A DNA stretch of 64,000 bases from positions 1-64,000 of the forward strand of contig NW_019776133.1 in the NCBI RefSeq assembly GCF_001039355.2, in the 5' to 3' direction. The translations under genes were made by a program, and so were the position numbers. The notes beneath the pieces are model-generated. The model ran no database searches. It had not been told where the DNA came from and saw nothing but the letters and a program-made list of their open reading frames with translations. Below are positions 16,991 to 29,010 of this stretch, piece by piece (positions within the stretch are counted from its first letter, which is position 1; each line of letters opens with the position of its first letter). This DNA is from Lingula anatina. Lineage: Eukaryota > Brachiopoda > Lingulata > Lingulida > Lingulidae.

Positions 16991-18415
16991 AAACACAATT
17001 ACAATCAAATGAGCTACTGGTATAATTGAAAAAATGAGAAAAAATTGTTAAAAGACGCGATATTAGTAAAGGTATAATAGCGGGCAAACATTTGTACCTG
17101 GATGCATACGATATAGCTACTCATAAATTTCTAATCCGTCATTAATTCGAAAAAGTCTATTTCTCCACAGTTTATGACTTTTACTTACGTATTAATTTTG
17201 TGCTATGTGACATCAACCCGGCTTATTATACTGGACCGCAAAGCTGGCAAATATACATAGGATATATGCCAAAACTGATGGAAGCAGTGACATTAAAGTT
17301 ATACTTCAGATCCACACCTGGAATATGTCAATTTATGAAAAAAATCGTAATTTCAAACAAAAAATCCTATCATGCTGTTTTTTTTTTTAACTAAAGCAGC
17401 ATTTTAATCCTACTGTAGTAGTAGGCTATGCAAGTTTACACAAGTTTGAGAATAAGTGATACCGTTTTACTTTAATTGTTTGGGAAAAGGAATCCAGGAA
17501 AGCACATAGGGACGACAGACACTGTGTCCATGATAGAAATGGAAAGGCAGGGGGCGTAGAGGGATTTAGCATACAGCTCCTCTTATCATTGGTATAGACC
17601 TATACGCCTGCACAATGAGATTAACGTTTCAAAATACCAACATTTACCGGACTTACGAAATGCTCAATCAAAACCTGCGATGACCCATCACTTGATCGTT
17701 ATACACCGGAATCCATCAGATAAATCATAATTGATGAATGAAGTACACTCATTGTGTCAGAGGAGATCTAGATAGGTCGGTATACAACGCCCTGGCAGCT
17801 GATACGAAATAGCGTTCCACTACTTTACCTGCTTATAAATCCACGTACCGATAAATACGCCATCTCCAAAAATTGCAAGTACCTATAGACCCACAAAGGG
17901 GTAAATTCACGTGCCTTTCGATCCATTAAAAACGCATTAACCGAACCGTTTTATTTATTTATTAATTTATTTACAATTAGAACACTATCAATAGGGAAAA
18001 GTTCAACTAATAGTCCGGTGGCTTAAGGAAAAAATCGTGACACGGCGGATAAAAGCACCAAATTTTGCATTTGGGTACCTTTTGACATTCTAAATCAAAT
18101 TAGAGCCGTAGCCCACGGAAAAAATTTACCGTTTGGCCAAAAAATCCAAAATGGCCGCCAATTTATTGAATTCTTTAGAAATATGTACATACCTATGTTG
18201 ATTTTTATCAAATAAATTATTTTCTCAGAGTTTTCCACACCCTTATTACCCATTTTATTCATATATGTCAGATAGCAAACAAGTTCCCTTGGACTTTTTG
18301 AAAAAATCCAAGATGGCTGTCATTTGCCATAGAAACAGCCATAGGAATACTAGTGCACAACTATTTCCAGCTAGAACGATACGTTGTCCACTATCAAATT
18401 AAGTCTGTTTCTCAN

Positions 18416-18420
18416 CCCCC

Positions 18421-18484
<64 letters not shown>

Positions 18485-18915
18485 GTCGTAAAATGTTTTA
18501 AAGGGTTTCAGATATTTTTTTAAAAAGGTGTATACATGAAGCAGACAAAAAGAGGAAATGAATGAAATATTAATTGCTGAACTGCAAAATATATAAATCA
18601 CGAAAAGATAGCATCTCTCACAATAAAAAAAAAAAGAATAAATAACAATAATGAAAAAACAAATACACTTTAGATAAATAAACAAATAGAATAATAATGA
18701 TACATAAATCCAATCCAATTGTTTTCTTTTTCCTGAACACATTTATCTTCCAAATTTATAGAGCAAGTTTAAAGTAAGACTTATGACATTTTTATTTCCC
18801 GCAAAAACAATAAGGCCCTGACCTCAAGGTCACAGAAAGTCTTGACTTTTTTAGGGTTATTTAACATGCAAATGTTAAAGGCCAGGTAACATTTTATTAG
18901 TTTAATGACTTAACA
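18416..18915. repeat. Repeat block, second copy, next to a single-N junction
   Basis: Begins immediately after N 18415 with a poly-C then a long poly-A tract, followed by sequence homologous to 16566-16990. The homopolymers probably caused the assembly break. The 1.4 kb between the copies (16991-18414) is unique, so this is not a simple end-to-end overlap like the other two single-N junctions. Confidence 0.7.
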
Positions 18916-19202
18916 CAAGATCCAGGTACCGCTAGATCCATCTATCTGACATCGTACTCGGCTAAGGCCGATATCAACTTGTGATACAGGTATGAGGCTT
19001 TCGAGTGATAGTCTGGCTGCGAATACATACATACTGATCCACTTAGTGATCTGACTTAATTACAACCTTATATTTATTATTTATTCATTTTTTATGTATT
19101 TATATATTTATTAGGTTTTCAAACAAGACATACATGTACAATGTACGTTCGCGTCTACACGTCTATCACACTCTAAAGTTCGGGAACGCGTCGCAAACAT
19201 GA

Positions 19203-19448
19203 AACAGAACACATTTTAAGTGTGCAAATGTTACATTTTGAGAACGCTTTTAAAAACAGTGTTCTGCGCCAGAACACTAAGCGTTGTGAAATATAGAACA
19301 CATTTTTTTTTTTTTTTTTTTGTTTAGAACACATTTACATGTAAATTCAGAACACTTTTTACGTGTTCAAATGTTACATTTTGAGAACGCTTTTAACAGT
19401 GTTCTGACGCTAGAACAGTAAGCGTTGTGAAATATATAGAACACATTT
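19203..19448. repeat. Imperfect two-copy tandem repeat of about 145 bp
   Basis: Two direct copies share ATGTTACATTTTGAGAACGC, then CAGTGTTCTG, then TAAGCGTTGTGAAATAT followed by AGAACACATTTTT. The word AGAACA/TGTTCT recurs on both strands through the block, and a poly-T run separates the copies. No coding potential. Confidence 0.75.
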
Positions 19449-20534
19449 TTGATGTTCTTTTTATGTTCTTTCACTGAGTATTGTGTGAAAACGATCTAGT
19501 AGAATATAAATTGCTAAAATGATTAATATGTGTACTGTCGTTTTAAAGAAGTGCATTTTATGCACTGAGTAGTAGGCCTATACCAACCATTTTGAGCAAA
19601 AGCATACCTGTAATGGTTTTTGGATCTCAAAATACGTGGATCTATTAGGTATGCGGATTTAAAGGCCGTGGGTTTATGAGGACGTCGTAACTATAGGAAC
19701 GCAAATATATAGGACAGCAGTAAAAAATCGGATCTATCGGTATTTAAATCTAAAAAGACGTTTTTTCAGTTTTTCCTTTATGTATCTATCGGTAACGGGA
19801 GTATAGGGACATGTAATATTTTGGGACTAAATTTTATCCGTACGTACCCATTGAATAAGCTATTAAAGGCCCAGACGAATGAAAAAAAAAATTACGTCAA
19901 ATATTTATAACATTTAATATTATTTTACTATTTTGCCTATCGTTACTTGTATGTCGCTCAGAATATTAGAATATGTTGGTTTTGAAAAGTTTTACAATGC
20001 TTTTGGACTGCAAACTTACAGAAGAAATGATTATCTTAGCCCTTTTCTTTAAAGTTTTGTATGAACATTTTTGTATGGCCCTGGGCAATTAAAAATGCAT
20101 GTGAGACTAAATTAAAAAATATTGTTTTTATGTAAATGTAAACATTACAAAAAAGAAGAGTTACTAATTTAGATAATTATACTTGTCACAGTTCTGAGCT
20201 TCTGATCCAAGGGAACTGGAAGTGTGTCCTATCATCAATTTGATGGTCAAATCCTATGGTCAACGATTCAAACATATTGACGTCTTGATGACTATAATTT
20301 TAATTTTAAGTAAAACTTGAAATCCTTTAAACTAAATAATCTTTTTGTTAATTTGGTCTTTTTTACGTTTCATTCCTTTTTAGCGGTTTTAAATTCAGTC
20401 TGAAAATTCTAATTGTTATAATGTTATACATATTGTTATATATGTAAATATTGTATGTAAGCAGCACTGAGACCTTTGCAAAGCACGATTTTGTATATTA
20501 AAATATTTTCATGAATATTACTCTTACTATACAG

Positions 20535-21389
20535 GAAAAAGGGCACATAATACTGGTAGCTATAACAGTTCACATATTTGCTTCAGAGGATAGTTGGACA
20601 ATCCATTTTTGCATAAGACTCTCAAAGATCTTTTTATAGGGTAAGTATGGTTTATTAAATACATGTACAACACATGCACAGGGGCACATCAATTGCTCAT
20701 TTCATTACGATTAATAGATAAAAATTTAACACCTGCTGTCTGTTGTCTCCTGTGTGTTGTACCTGTATGTCATTCATCCTTTAATCAATCAGCTACATTA
20801 AAACTCAATTGTTCTTACACCCAAATTATGTGCAATATTTTTAATGTATTCTTTAAAGAAAGTTTGTGAATAAGCATTTTTTGTGCTTCTCCGAAATACG
20901 TCAAAATGATGTACAAAACAGCGTTACTCCCCCAAACGTGTGATGTATAAAATTCTATTGTTTAGTGCCATACATAGTAATATCTTCTGCAAATGAAAGA
21001 GGTTGTGTTTACAAATACTTTTTAAGCAATATATCTCAAGTACCTTTAAGCTTATTCCAGATCATAATTTTTGCCCTCGATTTCAGCCTTCAATTTTTGG
21101 TGCTAGCTAAGCCTGAACTTTATACACACACACACACACAAAGAAACAAGCACGTCATATCAGTTATAAGTTCCCCTCTCCTCTGTGATATCACATGCAT
21201 TTGTGTTATTTCAAAAACCTGCCTGTTATTAAAAACCTTTTATTAAAAAAATTGTCATAAATAGTAAACAATCTTTTCTTTTTCATTTCAGAAGCCCACC
21301 AAGATACCGCAAGCAAGCAATGTAGTCTTTGTTTCACATTCAGGAGTCCTTCACTCAATCATGCATCTATTATATTTAAACTGAATAAA
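20535..21389 (+). ncRNA. Possible two-exon non-coding transcript
   Basis: An exon-like segment 20535-20640 is bounded by TATACAG and a consensus donor GTAAGTATGG. A second segment starts at 21292 after a strong polypyrimidine acceptor (TTTCATTTCAG) and ends with AATAAA at 21384-21389. The first segment has stops in every frame that continues into the second, so no protein is proposed. Support is splice-site quality only. Confidence 0.2.
21122..21140. repeat. (CA)n microsatellite
   Basis: Uninterrupted ACACACAC run inside the intron of the possible non-coding transcript. Confidence 0.8.
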
Positions 21390-21515
21390 CATTTTTTGTG
21401 ATTCTGTCTCACTTTCAAATTCAATCTGCTAAATCTGATCTGTAAAAGCTTTGCAGATAGGCCCAATATTTCGTAAATTATGGAAGTTCAGCAATTCTGA
21501 TGTCCTAAACGAATG

Positions 21516-21924
21516 AAAGAAAATATTTGAAACATTTTCCAACAATACATATTTATAAATTCAATTTATATTTTCAAGTCCTGCTTTTTTGTTCTGAATT
21601 TTGTTCTATAGCAAGTTTTCATATCCTCTGGAGAAAAGATGTTCCTTCTTTAAGACATTTTCCTCAGTGTCCTTAATAACGATAGTAAAGGTCCTTCTTT
21701 GACAGGTCCTGGCTTTTGCAAAGAAAATATTTGAAACATTTTCCAACAATACATATTTATAAATTCAATTTATATTTTCAAGTCCTGCCTTTTTGTTCTG
21801 AATTTTGTTCTATAGCAAGTTTTCATATCCTCTGGAGAAAAGATGTTCCTTCTTTAAGACATTTTCCTCAGTGTCCTTAATAACGATAGTAAAGGTCCTT
21901 CTTTGACAGGTCCTGGCTTTTGCA
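21516..21924. repeat. Two-copy tandem duplication, unit about 204 bp
   Basis: 21516-21719 and 21720-21924 are almost identical direct copies beginning AAAGAAAATATTTGAAAC and ending in GGTCCTGGCTTTTGCA; the one change noticed is in the CTG(C/CC)TTTTTTG run. Nearly perfect identity means a recent duplication or an assembly slip. Confidence 0.9.
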
Positions 21925-21984
21925 ATGCCTTACTCTTCATAATTTCAAATTTAAACAAAGTGGAAAAATTCTACACTGGAATTA

Positions 21985-22515
21985 ACTCGCCCCACCTGTC
22001 ATCCCTCAAAGTGGGTGCACTTTCTCCACCTGGCACCCCTCAAACTAAATGCACTCTTCCCACCTGTCGCCCGTCAAACAGAATTGATTAACTGCACCTG
22101 ACACCCCTAGAGCTGAGTGGACTCTCCCCACCTGTCACCCCTCAAATGGAATGGGCTTTCCCCACCCATCACCCCTCAGATGAAATAAACACCCCAATCA
22201 TCACCCCTATTCTGTAGTAGACTCACCCCAGCTGTCACCCCTCAAATACAGTGGACTTTCCCTACCTGTCACCCCTCAAATGAAGTGGTCTCTCCCAACC
22301 TGTCACCCCTCACATTGCATGAACTTGCCCCACCTGTCTTCCCTCAAATGGAGTGGGTACCCGCTACCTGACACCCCTTCAATAGAATGAACCTCTCCTT
22401 TTGTACCCTTAAAGTAGAGTGGACTCTACTCGACCTGTTACCTGCTAAATGGAGTAAAGCTTTCCCTTCTGACACATCCTAAAATTGAATGGACTTGCCC
22501 CACCTTTCATGTTGG
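21985..22515. repeat. Degenerate minisatellite, unit about 42 bp
   Basis: About twelve head-to-tail units, each carrying the core CCCCACCTGTCACCCCTCAA followed by a 20-bp variable part often reading TGGAGTGGACTCT. Units differ by substitutions and small indels. The array is strongly strand-asymmetric (C-rich on the plus strand). It immediately follows the 204-bp duplication. Confidence 0.85.
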
Positions 22516-23297
22516 TAGAATGGGACTGAGAACAAATCTAACAAATACACAATGACATGCAGAATGAATTTTATTAGCCTTACAATTTATTGAGAATGAG
22601 AATTGTCTATTTTACAAGAACAAAATTTAAACCTAAAACTCATTTATGTTATGCTGCAAACAGCATTTAGTATAAAGCAAATTTAAAGAAACTAAAGGAG
22701 GAAAGCATCAAGAAGATGAAATCCAATCAGGCTGGTTTTCAATGAACTATATACAGTAAACAATGACAATGTACAATTTTTAAAATAAATTTGATGTGAT
22801 ATTACAAAAAGTAACATTAACAGCACAATCACCTTTGCTTTATGATATACTACTGTTACAATGAACATAACATAGTATAACTGTTTTGTCATTAACACTT
22901 AGTATATGTCATTTTAATAAATGGTCAAAATCACATCCGATTAGCATATACAATAGCAGTTTTACTTGTCTGGAAACTGCTTCATCATCAGATAACCAAA
23001 ATACATATATGGACCCATATAAGGTTCCCATAAGCTATTAAATTCCATTACAATTAAGCAATGTGGCACCACCAATTAGTTACCTTCTATCAGGGTCATG
23101 GGAACAATTTTTCTTCCACTAGATAGATATTTCTCAGGTTCTTCACTAGCTGTGCACATTTCTGTTCTGTCCAGCGTTGATTTTTGCACAAAAACTACAC
23201 CATAAACCACCTGATCTCTGTCTGAGAGAAAACAGCAGGTGGACTATTGGAGTTCTAAGTAGCCTAGTTTTGCACAGAGCTCAATCCTGGCAGTCGA

Positions 23298-26200
23298 TTA
23301 TATACTCAAATCACTCAGAAGCTCCATGTATGATGTTGATTCATTTCTTCGGGTAGTTCTGGTCAATGAACTACCCATTGGAGCAGATGCTGTCTTACAT
23401 CTCTTGTCTTGTTTCTTTCTGTTGGCAGCTCTCTGTGTATCACATGGTTTATTTGCTAATGGTTTTGTCATATCAACAAGGTTATATACAGTTTTTTGTT
23501 TGCCTTTCTGTGCCATTGACATTGACTGAGAGGGAGAAGGCAGATGTTTGGTATCTTGTTGAACATTTTGTGGATTGCACCCCACCAGAGAGGATTTATC
23601 ACAAGCCATGATGGAATCTAAACTTACTTGACTGGTCAAAAGGGAAATGCTTTCAGCTTGTTGATTTGGCTCTGTGATTGGGGGTAATGCCATGATAGAT
23701 TTATTTCTTTTTGTTCTCTGCTTCTTTTTTGCTGATTCTGCCATCTCAATGAGCCTTATTTTTCTAGCTTGTAAGCGCACACAGACGTTGAGATATCTGC
23801 AAGCAAAATAGGTACTACATCAAGTAAATAGCATACAGAATTTTTAGAAATTTTTTTGAGAATTACCCAATTTTAATCAAGTGCCAGGAGGTTGCAACTT
23901 TAATTTTTATTAATATGGCCCAATTTTATATTGTTTATACTTTATCTACTATGTAAAATTCTAATATTCACAAAATATCATAAAAGGTATAAAACAATAA
24001 GTGTTTTTTATATATGTTCAGCATACAGTACATTTTTGTACCACAAATAGACAACTCATGGTTTGCTTCTTTTCATATTTGACCAGCAAGAGTTCCAGTG
24101 ATTACTAGAAACTAACTTCTATTATTAGCAGGCATTTGGATAATATAATCATCATCGTCCTTCACCCATGGGTGGAATGGGAGCAACAGCAGCAACATGT
24201 TTAGACCAGAGTTGTTTCTAATATAGTCAAGTTTCCTTTAATCTCTAAAACTCGGGGTGTATTACAAATGTATGACTGACCTGAAGTTGATCCGTCCTTT
24301 ATGTCCTTCCTCCATTTTGTCAGCCAACTGATGCATTTCCCATTCCTCAAGAGGAACATGAACTTTCTGATAAGAATGTGAAGGAAATCAATAGATTTAC
24401 AGTATATACTGCCAATAAGTATGAACTTTTGTATATGAAAATATGTATGTTTATTCAAACAGATTGTCTTAAAGAAATACATTTTTTTTTTCGAATTTAT
24501 AACAGAGTCTTTAGTAATAAAAATTATGCAGTTGCAGCCATTCAACAATATTAAAAAGACAGACTTTTCTAAAAAGCTGCAGTATTATAATATACCCTTA
24601 GTCCATGAATAAAACTGGCCCGAGAAATCCGTTGTTCACTGTCCTTGTTAAAAGTGCGAAACAAATCCATCACACGGATCCCTCTCCCTCCCAAGTATCT
24701 GGTCAGTATGCTTAGGGGGTCTTCTTTGCTCTCTGTAATGGTCCAATAGAAATTTGATAAAACAATGAAGAAAGGAAAACAAATCAAAATTTATTTGCCT
24801 GAGGAAAAATCAAACAACTGTGAAAATTTCCAATGTTCCAACTTAACAGGCGATTTAACAAATGGTGTTTTTACTAGTCTGATATAAAATATGCTAGTGA
24901 ATTCCTTCAGACCAATGATTAATATTATGAATTGGATGAAAGTAAAGAGATACATGGGTTGATACATCTATACAGTAAATTGAACCCTCTATCCCTTCTC
25001 AGTGGAAAATTCTTTATCAGGAATGTCTATAAATGAGATAAAGTCATCTGATTAAACATTTAATAAAATGAATAGAAATATAAGGGAAACCTGCACCCAC
25101 TTCTTTTAACACCAATCATGTCATCAGAATTGAAGAGTCCTCCATGTGTGAAAGTGAAAGTTCTCGTCTTTTGCATTCTTTTCACACTGTTAATAATATC
25201 AGTGTTTACTGGAACAGCCTGAGAGGATAATGAGAGAAATACATCATAAGTATCCCTTTAAGACACATTTTATTGTTAAAATGATAAAAATCACAATGTT
25301 ACCAGATGAGTGTCAAAATAAAGTTTTACATGTACCAGATTACAGTTTCGGGATATCTCCCAGTCTTCAGGCTGGAAGACAGCTGTGCCTTGTAATATAT
25401 ATTCCAAAAATAAACTGGAACAGGCAATAATTAGTACATGTAATACCAAGTGTGCAAACATAAAGTCAACACCTTTACATCATATCATACCTCTAATCCC
25501 AAATGCTCCAAACGGTTGGTTTTAACTCCTGCAGCCTTGAGCAGTCCCATGACTCCGTCCTTGGTCAGAGGATTCTGTCCAATCTAGACATCATCAAAAA
25601 ATAAAGCACTGGTTCACATGTTTTTGCATACAATATATATTTTGAACCTTTTTACAAATCACCAGAATGAAAAGTTAAATGGAGTTGTTGAATCTAAATT
25701 TCAATTGTTGATTTTCATAATTATATAATGCAATTTATAAGGCAATGAAAACAGCTCAATAGTGTGCGTGTCGTACATGTATGTCAACTAGTACGTTACT
25801 TATTGTGAACAAGACTGTATTATTGTTAACAAAGAAAAAAAATATAGTGAATACCAGAAGTTTTTTTAAACAGCTGTTTAAACAGATCCCTTTTGCAATG
25901 GGTGGAACACAGGTCCAATCAATCCTGTTCCCAGCAAGATTTAGGAACTCAAGATGCACGTCTCCCTTTAGCATGTCACAGACAGCAATACTGCCTTCAA
26001 ATCCAAACCCATTCCAAGATACATCGAGGTGTTTCAGCGTGTGGCATTCCTGTAATATGACAAAACTGGAATTCAGAAAGCTTCTACCATTTCACAAATT
26101 AACGAGGCAAATGTTTCTCTGACACTAGCAATTATGGTATAAAAAAGTTAATCTAAATTAAAGCCTGAAATACGTCGAACTTCATGATTGGAAACTCTAC

Positions 26201-28695
26201 TAATTTCATTAATAAGTAAGGTGAAGATCATGGTGTGCAGTAATGACGACTTTGCTTTGAAACATCCAACAATCATTAATGTGTGATTTACAGATTTATC
26301 ATGTCAAATAATGTCTATTTAACAATCTCAAATCAATGCAGTTACAGCAATGCAATATCTTGTCATAATCACTGCTTTCTGTATTCTAGTATAATAATAA
26401 TAGGAACTTCAGATAATTCCCCTTCTGATTACTTTCAGTTTACTGAAACAGCAACTTTTATCAAATCTCACCTTAGCTCCCTTGCATATAGCCACTGCTC
26501 CTTTCTTTCTGATACAATTAAATGACAACTCCAGGTGCTGAAGTCTTCTGTGTTGTTCTGTAACAATAAAGATTGGAAACCACACATTAAAACAGACAAT
26601 TAACTTCAAGAGAGATGCTAATATTTAAAAAAAAAATTATCTTTTACCCAATTTCTTTGCTACGTAATATAATATAAAAAGCACAACTACTCGATGTCTC
26701 CTCCATTCAGGAAAAAATAAAAAGACAGAGTGAATATAAAATTTGATACCAATAGCTTTTCCAAGGACATGGGCAGCTTCCTCAACTATCTGGCAACCAT
26801 TCATGCACAAGGTCAATAGGGAGCTCTCCTGAAGTAGATGAACATGCTGTAATTTATCTCAAACTAAGATTGTATCAAACTTTTACTAAAATGGACTATC
26901 ATTAGGAAATGTATCACATTTTCATTAAGCAGCACCTCCAAAATGAAAAAATAGACATGCATACATGGAGACACATAGACATAATAATTATATACCTATC
27001 ATTCTGATTTACCTGAATTCCTTCACATAAAGTCTTGACATCAAAAATTTCCATTTTATTCCCTAAAAATAAAAATGCACAGGTTTAGAGCAAAAAGGTA
27101 TCAATAATGAATTAAAGCATTATCAGTTGTAAATACTTTTTGCAAAAACAAAATTTTGACTTGAAGACAATAACTTGCATTTTTCAACTTCAAAAATATA
27201 ATATTACAGTCCAATCTTCTAAGTTTTTACCTGAGAGATCCAAGTGCCTCAGGGTCATATTCATCCCAAGCATCTGACCTAGTGCAGCAAACCCACTGGC
27301 AGTAATGAAATTCTGACTTATGTTCTGAAAACAATATTGGAATAATACAAACATATGGCAATCTAAATGTGTATAATTCCCTCTTTTTTCTCAGCGGTTT
27401 AAAGATAATAAGAAGAGAGAGAGAGAGAGCTCCACAATAAAATTTCCCACACATGCTTATAGTCATATGGTGCAATTTTTCATTTGCAAAGTATATGACT
27501 GTGTAATGCCCAAGACAATGCTATGTAACAATTTATATTTCTTTGTGCCATACACCCAGAGGGACTTCACAAATGCACCAGCACTGCAGAACAAGGAAGA
27601 ACAAATACATTCTACCAAGTATAACAGCACAAGTCGCACCTAAAAACTTACCAGATATGTGATAGTATCATTTTCTAATAACATCTCAGTAATATGGTTT
27701 GCACCTTCTTCCTTGATGCTGTTGTCTTCCAGGTCTAAAACCTCTACATTTGGATTGTCCTAAATAAATGAGAGATACATAAATAAAAGGCACTATATTA
27801 AATTGTTTCATGTAACTTTTTGACAGAACATTGAAGTACCTATCATAGTTATTTTCCAGGTAATGAAAATTTGAATTGTTCCTAATTTCAAATACAGGAA
27901 CATCTCTGAATAACGTGCAAGACTCCTTTATGATGGGGTGAATTTTCAGTACCAATGAAGATAACTATACCTACCTTTAGAGCTTTGGCAAGAGCTGCAG
28001 CTCCCAGAGGTAGAATTCCCCTGTGTCTTATTTTCACCTCTGCTGTACTCAGCATACTAAGTATTGGAGTCATGGCTGCTACTTGCAATTCTTCACAAGA
28101 CTGAACGTAGATTTTCACATATGGGTCATTGAAATTGATGGAACTTTTATCATGTATATATCCTGAAAAAATAAGATGATTAATCAAAGTCAATGAAACT
28201 TTTTTTTTCCTCAAAAGTAAACATGAAAATGATTTAATAGCAATACATCAGTGTTCAATATACACATTTTTTTAAAATTAGAGATATTTTAGGTTATTTT
28301 GGATTCTATGTAACTTCCAGCATCTTTCTCAAATGGACACAGTTCTTTTTTGTTGATACCCTGTTGCAGAATAAACAATTTTCATATTTTTCCATTAGTC
28401 ACGATCACACACATTTTTAAAACTCCTTAATTGTCCAAAATAGTAGATAATTTAAGGTCTATTATTTTAAACATTTTTTAAACAAGAACACTTAAATCTT
28501 TATATGCTCCCCTGCACTGGGTCTGAACCTTTGGAAGAACAAAACAGTTAAGGGAAGATTTTTCATAATAAAAAGTTATAAGCAGAACCTACCCAACCAA
28601 TCTGAATTACTCAGATCTTTGTCATCATCTATATTTTCTACTATGGAATTATCAGAGGTGTCTGACAGTGGTGAAATTGACCGCAGACATGCCAT
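23298..28695 (-). CDS. LRRC74: Leucine-rich repeat protein, LRRC74-like, with degenerate EF-hand pair
   Basis: Thirteen exons in consistent phase encode 611 residues: 28593..28695, 27975..28162, 27652..27759, 27231..27324, 27013..27062, 26750..26828, 26472..26557, 25855..26049, 25491..25583, 25101..25218, 24596..24732, 24281..24366 and 23298..23796 (complement). Residues about 85-350 are RNase-inhibitor-type LRRs such as VEVLDLEDNSIKEEGA, LRHLDLSGN, LQHLELSFNCIRKKGA, LKHLDVSWN and LEFLNLAGN. After them come two EF-hand-like motifs (FRTFNKDSEQRISRASF, KMEEGHKGRINFRYL) lacking the usual glutamate at loop position 12, so calcium binding is doubtful. The same LRR plus EF-like order is seen in vertebrate LRRC74A. 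The last exon adds a basic, serine-rich tail of about 165 residues. The donor at 25101 (GTGGGT) was chosen because it alone keeps frame. Function is unknown; LRR proteins usually bind other proteins. LRRC74A or LRRC74B orthology is not resolved. Confidence 0.85.
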
Positions 28696-28970
28696 TGTAC
28701 TCGCAGGTATATTTGCCTTGGTAAAAAACATTACATTTTGCATAAAAAAAAAAGATTATTTTTGTTTTACAACTTCATCACTCAAAGACACTATCAAATA
28801 AGACACTGCAGCATAAATTTCCATCATGCTCTATGCAAAATGATATACATCAGAAAATTTTAGCAGCATCAAGAAATACTTTCCAAATGTCATACTGAAT
28901 GGCTTACTGAAACTTTTTCACAAAGCCTTTCAAAGTTAGCGGTATAAAAAAGTTAATCAGAGGAACTTAC

Positions 28971-29010
28971 CTTTACTACCACGTACAATCTGTCTCAGAA
29001 ATATGTTTCA
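28971..29010 (-). promoter_or_regulatory. Likely 5' UTR exon end of the LRRC74-like gene
   Basis: On the minus strand GTAGTAAAG is followed by a consensus donor GTAAGT (exon end 28971), about 280 bp upstream of the first coding exon. It would supply a non-coding first exon. Its 5' end is not defined; the right limit given is arbitrary. Confidence 0.35.

Larger units (their letters stand above)
15915..20534. other. Repeat-rich region, no coding gene supported
   Basis: No frame here has family or splice support. It contains poly-C/poly-A tracts (about 16537-16565, 18416-18480), a duplicated block, a single N at 18415, a poly-T run near 19303-19321 and the tandem repeat at 19203. Between 18140 and 18320 the string AAAAAATCCAA(A/G)ATGGC occurs twice about 155 bp apart, suggesting a degenerate satellite-like repeat. 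Confidence 0.5.

Noticed and set aside
21900-22600. Minisatellite as a CRISPR array
   Set aside because: Units are degenerate throughout with no constant repeat and unique spacer alternation, and the genome is eukaryotic.
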